A DNA stretch of 64,000 nucleotides from Sphingobacteriales bacterium JAD_PAG50586_3. Its GTDB lineage: Bacteria; Bacteroidota; Bacteroidia; CAMBQF01. Shown here in pieces: positions 58,201-64,000 of this stretch. The position numbers and the translations under genes were made by a program. The stretch lies in assembly GCA_023213195.1 (NCBI GenBank), contig CP096135.1, positions 2,166,842 to 2,230,841 on the forward strand. Direction: 5' to 3'. Numbering within the stretch: position 1 is the stretch's first letter; the number at the start of each line of letters is the position of its first letter. The notes beneath the pieces are model-generated. The model had not been told where the DNA came from and searched no databases. It saw nothing but the letters and a program-made list of their open reading frames with translations.

Positions 58201-58680
58201 TTACTTATACTCTATAAATTCTGTGCCGCTATCTTCACCATCGCCCGCAGTTAGTATTATAATGTCTGCAGGCTTAGTAATGGCAAAGGTATTGGTCATT
58301 CCGCTCATATCGGTCCAGCTTACAGTTTGTTTCTTCTCATCAAATTCCCAAGTGCCATTTTCAAAAAAGTTGTCGTCTTGGCCTGTGCCCACAGTGCCAT
58401 TTGTCTGAAAAAACAAGGAATAGGTATCACAAAAAGTGTACTCTTCGTCAGCGTCTTTAACAGCAGCAACGCTGTCGGCTATAGAAAATTTGGGGTTTTC
58501 GGCCTTGCGCTTATCTATAATAAAACGTTGGGTTATGGCAGGCTGGCCCTTTTTAAAGCTGATAATACCTTTAACCTTGGTTTGGCTTATTACAAAGGCA
58601 GGTTTATTTATATCGGCAGCGGTAATCTGGCTAAAAGCTAGGGTAGGCATAAGTAAAAAGAATAACAGCAGGAGCTTCAT
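58201..58680 (-). CDS. Exported lipocalin-like small protein
   Basis: 159 residues from MKLLLLFFLLMPTLAFSQ (58680). Beta-rich; FFENGTWEFDEKKQTVSWTDMSGMTNTF recalls the GTWxFxxxxxxIxW strand pair of small lipocalin-like domains as in the lipoproteins at 35.4-37 kb, but without a lipobox. KAENPKFSIADSVAAVKDADEEYTFC is an unusual acidic insert. Function unknown. TACTTTTG lies six bases before the ATG, another near-leaderless candidate. Confidence 0.8.
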   Translation of the reverse strand: MKLLLLFFLLMPTLAFSQITAADINKPAFVISQTKVKGIISFKKGQPAITQRFIIDKRKAENPKFSIADSVAAVKDADEEYTFCDTYSLFFQTNGTVGTGQDDNFFENGTWEFDEKKQTVSWTDMSGMTNTFAITKPADIIILTAGDGEDSGTEFIEYK

Positions 58681-58686
58681 AGGTAT

Positions 58687-58694
58687 CAAAAGTA
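58687..58694 (-). promoter_or_regulatory. TACTTTTG -7 element 6 nt before the lipocalin-like gene
   Basis: TAnnTTTG match on the minus strand with ATACCT between it and the ATG at 58680; no clear -33. Confidence 0.45.
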
Positions 58695-58741
58695 GGTAAA
58701 AATGAGAATATCTGTTGGAAAGGGTAGGGGTGTAAAAAACA

Positions 58742-58774
58742 AAAATCCTCCTGCCAAAGGCGGGAGGATTTTAT
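58742..58774 (-). terminator. Terminator of rpsT
   Basis: AAAATCCTCCtGCC, loop AAA, GGCgGGAGGATTTT, 24 bases after the rpsT stop. Confidence 0.85.
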
Positions 58775-58797
58775 AAAAATCATGCTAAAAACAAGTA

Positions 58798-59055
58798 CTA
58801 CTTAGCCAAACCGTTTACAAATACTGTAAGCTTTGATTTAAGGTTTGATGCCTTGTTTTTGTGTATAATGTTGCGCTTAGCCAATTTATCCAACATTGAT
58901 ATAATGCGTGGAAGTAAAGCTTTTGCGTCTTTCTCGCTCTTAGTAGCACGTAAAGTACGAACTGCATTACGGGCAGTTTTGTGCTGGTAACGGTTTAAAA
59001 TACGTTTTGCATCGTTAGAACGTATGCGTTTTATTGACGATTTATGATTTGCCAT
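58798..59055 (-). CDS. rpsT: 30S ribosomal protein S20
   Basis: 85 residues from [21 protein letters not shown] (59055), the standard start; longer in-frame upstream codons are not conserved in the family. Highly basic three-helix protein binding 16S rRNA, ending [20 protein letters not shown] at 59090-59083 (27 nt upstream) is its likely -7 element. Confidence 0.97.
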   Translation of the reverse strand: MANHKSSIKRIRSNDAKRILNRYQHKTARNAVRTLRATKSEKDAKALLPRIISMLDKLAKRNIIHKNKASNLKSKLTVFVNGLAK

Positions 59056-59175
59056 TTCTTTATACTTTCTTAAAAAGGAGTGCAAATATACAGCTATTTT
59101 TCAAACATACTATACCCTGCAACATTTTTTCAGTAAAAAAAGCCAAACTTATTATTTGTCACCTATCAATAGTGC

Positions 59176-59203
59176 TTGATTAGCAAGCTGTTTAGTATAT
59201 TTG
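59176..59203 (+). promoter_or_regulatory. Promoter of the two-gene T9SS operon
   Basis: TTG at 59176-59178, 17-bp spacer, TATATTTG at 59196-59203; the ATG is at 59210, six bases after the -7 box. Good match to the Bacteroidota consensus. Confidence 0.6.
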
Positions 59204-59209
59204 CTAAGT

Positions 59210-60326
59210 ATGAAAAAAATAATAGTAACCCTGTTACTAAGTGTTGCATGCGGTTGTAGCCTATCTGCACAAAGCATTACCCTTATGGCGGCCGATATGC
59301 CTAACACGGGCGACACCTACCTTTTTGACTAAGGCAAGCCCTGCCATACAGTTTACCCCCACCGCCACCGGCAACAATTACACCTGGGATTTTAGCAACC
59401 TGAACAGCAACAGCCAAAAGACTGATACTTTTTACAATGTGTTGCAAACCCCCATTATCTACAACTTTGTATTTAATAACATATTCGATCCCAACAGGGC
59501 AACCATAGCTACCAATCTGGCGGCATTGCCATCGTTTGGCAATTTTCCTACCCCTATAAACCTTAGCGATGAGTTTACCTACTACCGCGAAGAAGATGAT
59601 GTTTATAAAGCAGTAGGGTTTGCCTTTACTGCCGATTATAACGGAACAAGCATTCCGCTACCCATCCAGTACAACCCTATAGATAAGCTATACTCCTTTC
59701 CCTTAGATAGCAACACTCAACCGCTTACAGCCTTATCGGCCTACGAGTTTCAAATCCCCAACCTTATAACGTTTAGAGAAAAGCGCAACCGCACTACTAC
59801 GGTAGATGGGTATGGCACTTTGCTGCTGCCAAACATAGAGCTACAGGTACTTAGGCTAAAATCGGTAAGTGTTTTAACAGATAGCATAAGGCTTGATGCC
59901 CAAGGGGCTTTTGGCTGCCTACCCAACCACGTACCGAGGTTGAATACAAGTGGATGGCTCAGGGTCACGGAGAGCCGGTTTTAACCATAAAAGGTAACCA
60001 GGGTTTTAATGGCAGTTTTATGCCCAATAATGTCCGCTACCGCCACTTCGAGCCTATTCCCGCTTCGGTTAACCTTAGCAGGTTTGGTATCGGTAAAAGC
60101 ATACCCTGTACCGGCTACTAATATGCTTGTTGTAGAAGCCAAAGGCATTGAAAGTGTTATACTTAGGGGTTTAGATGGAAAAATTGTTGCTCAAAGTGTT
60201 GCAAATACTGTAAATAGTGATACTATTATTATAAATTTGGACCAAAATAAACCGGCTGCAGGGCTTTATTTACTGTGTGCTACTACTAAAACAGGCCCGG
60301 TGGTTTTAAAAATACCTGTTGAATGA
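59210..60326 (+). CDS. T9SS type A secreted protein of unknown function (three frameshifts)
   Basis: About 372 residues after joining. Signal peptide MKKIIVTLLLSVACGCSLSAQ, then a beta-rich region (TPTATGNNYTWDFSNLNSNSQKTD; FREKRNRTTTVDGYGTLLLP) of a kind found in many Bacteroidota secreted proteins, and a T9SS type A domain (VKAYPVPATNMLVVEA ... AAGLYLLCATTKTGPVVLKIPVE). T5 at 59332-59336 is one too long; a single-base change near 59925 and one missing G at 60086-60087 complete the frame. Its stop overlaps the next start as ATGA (60323-60326), so the two genes are cotranslated. Confidence 0.8.
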
Positions 60327-62203
60327 AAAAACTAATACTCCTATTATTTAGCCTTTTCAGTCTTAACCTGTTTGCCACACACATTGTAGGTGGCGAAATG
60401 AACTATGAGTATATTGGTAACGACCAGTATATAATAAGGCTTACCGTTTACCGCGACTGCTCTGTTACCACAGCTTATGATAACCCTGCCAACGTTGGGA
60501 TATTTGATGTTAATAATAACCTTATACAAGAAATAACACTTCCTTTTTTAGGCTCTTCAGAGTTGGTGCCTAACTTTAATGTACCCTGTGGTGTTGCACC
60601 AACCAATGTGTGTGTAGAAACCACCACGTATATAGATACCCTTACGCTACCGCCAATTGCGGGCGGTTACCGCATATCATACCAACGCTGCTGCCGTAAC
60701 AACAGCATTATAAATATTCAAGACCCGGGCGATACCGGTGCTACTTATAGCGCCTTTATTCCCGGTATTGCCAATGCTGCCAACAGCAACCCGGTAATAA
60801 CAAACCCTCCGCCGGTTTATGCATGTGCCAGCCTGCCACTGTCATTAAACTTTTCGGCAACTGATAAAGAGGGCGACTCTTTAGTATACAACCTTTGCAT
60901 ACCTAACGATGGTGCCAGCAGCTTATCGCCACAGCCTACCCCCGGCTCTTTTACTACTGCTAACCCTGTAGTGTGGGAAACCGGCTACAGCTTGGGTAAT
61001 ATTATGAATAGTACCCCGCCACTGGCCATAAACAGCCAAACCGGTGTAATTACCGGCACACCCAACGCATTAGGTCAGTACGTGTTTTCTGTTTGTGTTG
61101 ATGAATATCGCAACGGTGTATATATAGGAACTACTACGCGCGATATGCAGCTGAACGTGGTAGACTGCCAGATTACTGTAATATCGGCCTTTACTACCCC
61201 AACGGGCACTTGCGGTAACGATGTAAGCTTTACCAACAGCAGTTCTGGTGCAACATCATACTTTTGGGATTTTGGTGTATCGGGCACTAATGCCGATACT
61301 TCTAATATTGCTGAACCTACCTTTACCTTCCCCGGTGCAGGTACGTATACTGTAACGCTTATTGCGCAAGACCCTAACGGGGCTGCTTGTAACGATACCT
61401 TAGAGGTTGATGTAACCGTAAACCCTCCGTACGTTATTAATGCCGGTCCTGATGTTTCTTTCTGTTCTGGTTTAGGTGCTGTTATTGGGCCGCAAGGCAG
61501 CCTGCCGGGCGTAACCTTCTCTTGGAGCCCCGGTACCAGTTTAAGTAGCACAACCGCGCAAAACCCACAAGCATCGCCCAGCCAAACCAGCACATACATA
61601 GTAACCGCTACCAATGCAGAGGGTTGTATAGCTACTGATAGTGTTACTGTATTTGTAGGTCAGTTCCCCACTTCGGTTGTTGATACATCATTATCTGCCG
61701 ATTGTGATGGTTGGTTACTAACCCTTAGCACACCTACTTTAGATACCAGCAGCTACAGCGTTACCTGGGTATTTACTTTAGATAGTACCGTAGCCAATGG
61801 CCCAACTGTGGTGCGCAACTTTAACTTTGGCGATACCACCAGCGTAACCGTTTACTTAGTTGACCCTAGCGGTGGCTGTAGCGATACCCTGGTTTTAAAC
61901 GACCTACTGCCACCAACCGGTACATTCTTTACCCTGCCTGTGCCAAACATATTTACCCCTAATGGCGATGCGTTTAATGAGTGCTTTAAACCAAACATAC
62001 TTCCCGGTTTTGAAGAATGCTACACCATGGTAATTTATAACCGCTGGGGCATAAAAGTTTTTGAAACAGATGCCGATAACACCTGCTGGAATGGTAAAAT
62101 AAAATCGGATGGGGCTAATGCCTCAGATGGTGTTTACTACTACATTATGGACTTTAAAGGCACCAAGTACAACGGCTACGTAATGCTGGCAACTGGTAAA
62201 TAA
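60323..62203 (+). CDS. T9SS type B (CHU_C) secreted PKD-domain protein
   Basis: 626 residues, intact. Signal peptide (LILLLFSLFSLNLFATH), an N-terminal domain seen in gliding-bacteria surface proteins (HIVGGEMNYEYIGNDQYIIRLTVYRDC, YRISYQRCCRNNSIINI), a PKD domain (ATSYFWDFGVSGTNAD...FTFPGAGTYTVTL), an Ig-like unit, and a C-terminal CHU_C domain (VPNIFTPNGDAFNECF, MVIYNRWGIKVFET, GVYYYIMDFKG). Probably an anchored or secreted adhesin. It overlaps the preceding gene by 4 bases and is followed by a terminator. Confidence 0.92.
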   Translation: MKKLILLLFSLFSLNLFATHIVGGEMNYEYIGNDQYIIRLTVYRDCSVTTAYDNPANVGIFDVNNNLIQEITLPFLGSSELVPNFNVPCGVAPTNVCVETTTYIDTLTLPPIAGGYRISYQRCCRNNSIINIQDPGDTGATYSAFIPGIANAANSNPVITNPPPVYACASLPLSLNFSATDKEGDSLVYNLCIPNDGASSLSPQPTPGSFTTANPVVWETGYSLGNIMNSTPPLAINSQTGVITGTPNALGQYVFSVCVDEYRNGVYIGTTTRDMQLNVVDCQITVISAFTTPTGTCGNDVSFTNSSSGATSYFWDFGVSGTNADTSNIAEPTFTFPGAGTYTVTLIAQDPNGAACNDTLEVDVTVNPPYVINAGPDVSFCSGLGAVIGPQGSLPGVTFSWSPGTSLSSTTAQNPQASPSQTSTYIVTATNAEGCIATDSVTVFVGQFPTSVVDTSLSADCDGWLLTLSTPTLDTSSYSVTWVFTLDSTVANGPTVVRNFNFGDTTSVTVYLVDPSGGCSDTLVLNDLLPPTGTFFTLPVPNIFTPNGDAFNECFKPNILPGFEECYTMVIYNRWGIKVFETDADNTCWNGKIKSDGANASDGVYYYIMDFKGTKYNGYVMLATGK

Positions 62204-62242
62204 GATAATAAGCGAATTAGATAATATGATAATATGATAATG
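62204..62242. repeat. Short AT-rich near-tandem stretch (GATAATAT units)
   Basis: GATAATA...GATAATATGATAATATGATAATGA just after the stop codon; low complexity. Confidence 0.5.
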
Positions 62243-62273
62243 AAAGGGTGGGAGTTTCTCCTGCCCTTTTTTG
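62243..62273 (+). terminator. Terminator of the T9SS operon
   Basis: AAAGGGTGGGAG, loop TTT, CTCCTGCCCTTTTTT (12-bp stem with two G-U pairs, then T-run). Confidence 0.85.
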
Positions 62274-62285
62274 TTACTTTTAAAT

Positions 62286-62695
62286 ATGGAAGATATAGAA
62301 GACCAAGAACGCCTTGTCAACATTTACAATAATCTGCTTATACCATCTTTAAAGTTGGCATGTCTTGATTTTGATATGCAGTGTAAAGTGCTACCTCATT
62401 TTGTTAATGTACCTCATGAAGTAATATATTCTTTTGAGGATTCCTATATGCTATTAGCTCAATTGATAGATGGTGGTTTATTATCTGAAAAAGTAATAGC
62501 GTGTATTATACGTGTACATTATGCTTATGGCAAACTATAGTTGCTGATGATGAGTTTGATAAACACGATGGTGATTATTACCGCACCAGTAAAGATTGGG
62601 AAACCCTTAGAAATGCAGCTAAAGTGGCATTAGAAAGTATGAATGTAAAACTAGAAGAGCCTTATTTAGGAGAAGGTACTACCTACATACAATAA
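62286..62695 (+). CDS. Small cytoplasmic protein of unknown function (one frameshift)
   Basis: About 136 residues from MEDIEDQERLVNIYNNLL. No signal peptide. Acidic helical protein; one more A in 62532-62534 joins VHYAYGK to TIVADDEFDKHDGDYYRTSKDW, ending EPYLGEGTTYIQ. No family recognised. Follows the T9SS operon after a terminator and is convergent with rluD. Confidence 0.65.
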
Positions 62696-62699
62696 CCAT

Positions 62700-63787
62700 C
62701 TATTCCTCCTCCTCTGCGCTATCTCCTTTTAGGTTTACTGCGTTGCCATACACTTTCCATTTGGCTAATAGGGCCTGCATATCGGCCGGTAACTCACTGT
62801 CAAAAAACAGTTCTTTGCCGGTGGTAGGGTGTACAAACCCCAACGATTTAGCATGCAGCGCATGGCGGGGGCAAATGGTAAAGCAGTTCTCTATAAAGTG
62901 CTTGTACTTAGTAAAGGTGGTGCCTTTAAGTATCTTGTCGCCACCATAAGTTTCATCATTAAACAAAGGGTGGCCAAGGTATTTCATGTGGGCGCGTATC
63001 TGGTGCGTGCGGCCTGTCTCTAAACGGCACTCAACCAAGGTTACATAGCCAAAACGTTCTAACACGGTGTAGTGTGTAACGGCGTGCTTGCCATACTCCC
63101 CATCGGGGAAAACGGCCATCACTTTACGGTCGCGCAGGTCGCGGCCTATATGGCCTGTAATAGTGCCGTGGTCTTCTTTAACATCGCCCCAAACAACAGC
63201 CTGGTAGCTGCGCTTGGTAGTACGGTTAAAAAACTGCTTGGCTAAAAAGCCAACGCGTATTCATTCTTGGCCATCAGCATAATGCCGCTGGTATTTTTAT
63301 CAAGCCTGTGTACAAGGCCGGGGCGTAAATCGCCTGCTTGGCTTGGCATGTTCTCAAAGTGGTACATTAAGGCATTTACCAGTGTGCCGGTGTAGTTGCC
63401 ATAGCCAGGGTGTACCACAAGGCCTGCCTGCTTGTTTATCACCACCACATCATCGTCCTCATATACAATATCAAGCGGAATGTTTTCGCCCTTAAGCTCA
63501 ATAATGCGGGGCGGGTGGGGCAGCACAATGCTAATAACATCGTACGGCTTTATGCGGTAGTTAGATTTTACCGCCTTTTCGTTAACCAGTATATTGCCGG
63601 CATCGGCAGCGGCTTGTAGCTTGGTGCGCGATGTTTTTTCCAGCCTGTTGTGCAAAAATTTATCTATGCGCAGCAGGTCTTGCCCCTTATCTACCGTAAT
63701 ACGGAAATGCTCAAAAAACTCGCCTTCCTGTTCTCCTTCACCCTCAGGTAAAATAGTGTCTAAATCCTCGTCGTCGCTAAATACCAT
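62700..63787 (-). CDS. rluD: RluD-family 23S rRNA pseudouridine synthase (one frameshift)
   Basis: About 362 residues after joining. N-terminal S4 RNA-binding domain (about 35-95; RIDKFLHNRLEKTSRTKLQAAADAG ... NYRIKPYDVI), catalytic domain with Asp163 in HRLDKNTSGIML, VVHPGYGNYTGTLVNAL and ECRLETGRTHQIRAHMKYLGHP, ending EEEE. Converts uridines of helix 69 of 23S rRNA (RluD) or nearby sites. A5 at 63244-63248 is one too short: with six, EYALAF continues LAKQFFNRTTKRSYQ, the normal family sequence. Its ATG overlaps the stop of the upstream T9SS gene (TAATG). Confidence 0.92.
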
Positions 63788-64000
63788 TAGCGTGCTATAA
63801 TTAGTTTACGGGTGGTGCTAAAGTTGTTCCCGTCGAAACGCACAAAATATAATCCGTTAGTCATGTTTGAAATATCTATTAGGGCGTTTGTTAGTTTGCC
63901 GGTATCAATTAATAAGCCCTGCATGTTAAACACAGTATAGGTTACAGGTTTAGGGCCAAACTCGGCAGCGTTAGCTATAAAAACACGGTCGGCGGCAGGG
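63787..64000 (-). CDS. C-terminal end of a T9SS-secreted protein (cut by window edge)
   Basis: Last ~70 residues only. PAADRVFIANAAEFGPKPVTYTVFNMQG ... LTNALIDISNMTNGLYFVRFDGNNFSTTRKLIIAR is a type A T9SS sorting domain. The upstream catalytic or binding part is outside the window. The stop codon shares bases with the rluD start (TAATG). Confidence 0.85.
   Translation of the reverse strand, partial: PAADRVFIANAAEFGPKPVTYTVFNMQGLLIDTGKLTNALIDISNMTNGLYFVRFDGNNFSTTRKLIIAR

Noticed and set aside
3405..63787. Programmed ribosomal frameshifting or stop-codon recoding as an explanation for the many split genes
   Set aside because: The shift sites are unrelated homopolymers of several bases, in both directions, without a common slippery motif or stimulatory structure, and one gene needs two opposite shifts 28 bases apart.

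Overview
The window is Bacteroidota chromosome, most like the Chitinophagales/Sphingobacteriia side of the phylum. This rests on type IX secretion (T9SS) sorting domains at the ends of seven or eight secreted proteins, a CHU_C-type sorting domain, three TonB-dependent receptors, ribosomal protein THX, almost no Shine-Dalgarno sequences, and Bacteroidota promoter elements of the TAnnTTTG type. I see no rRNA, tRNA, CRISPR array, prophage or transposase gene.

Layout. 1-3.4 kb: end of a TonB receptor, then 1.4 kb of stacked intergenic repeats. 3.4-8.3 kb: a giant collagen-like surface protein and a seven-blade WD40 protein. 8.4-14.4 kb: pseudouridine synthase, alpha/beta hydrolase, two FHA-domain proteins (one with a vWA domain), and unknown exported proteins. 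14.5-22.5 kb: cystathionine beta-synthase, a secreted three-repeat T9SS protein, a FIST protein paired with a PAS histidine kinase, a BtuF-like metal-chelate receptor and a PAP2 phosphatase whose convergent 3' ends lie in repeats. 22.6-26.2 kb: a probable metal-uptake operon (His/Cys-rich exported protein, TonB receptor, lipoprotein) behind a promoter overlapped by a 19-bp palindrome. 26.2-31.2 kb: YitT-like protein, TrmH methyltransferase, THX, M16 protease. 31.3-35.3 kb: four glycosyltransferases, two in visibly AT-rich DNA. 35.4-44.8 kb: three paralogous lipocalin-like lipoproteins, a PNGase F-like T9SS enzyme, a FecA-like receptor and a huge glycine-rich T9SS protein. 45-48 kb: operon of glycosyltransferase, tpiA, prmA and SemiSWEET. 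48-57 kb: lipoprotein, T9SS subtilase, fatty-acid desaturase, T9SS lipase-like hydrolase, Cys/Met-metabolism lyase, DUF922 protein, repeats. 57-64 kb: cold-shock protein, TfoX-N protein, a tiny CHU_C-like protein, rpsT, a two-gene operon of type A and type B T9SS proteins, RluD, and one more T9SS C-terminus at the edge.

An overriding feature is that about twenty genes are split by single-base differences, nearly all in homopolymer runs and some in compensating pairs within one gene. Housekeeping genes (rluD, THX, trmH) are affected as well. I read most of these as consensus-sequence errors rather than true pseudogenes and therefore annotate the reconstructed full-length genes, naming the suspected position in each. 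The most interesting biology is the putative metal-responsive operon at 22.8-26.2 kb, a dispersed paired-hairpin repeat whose second stem covaries between copies, and a set of seven genes whose TAnnTTTG element lies only 4-6 nt from the start codon, suggesting leaderless mRNAs.
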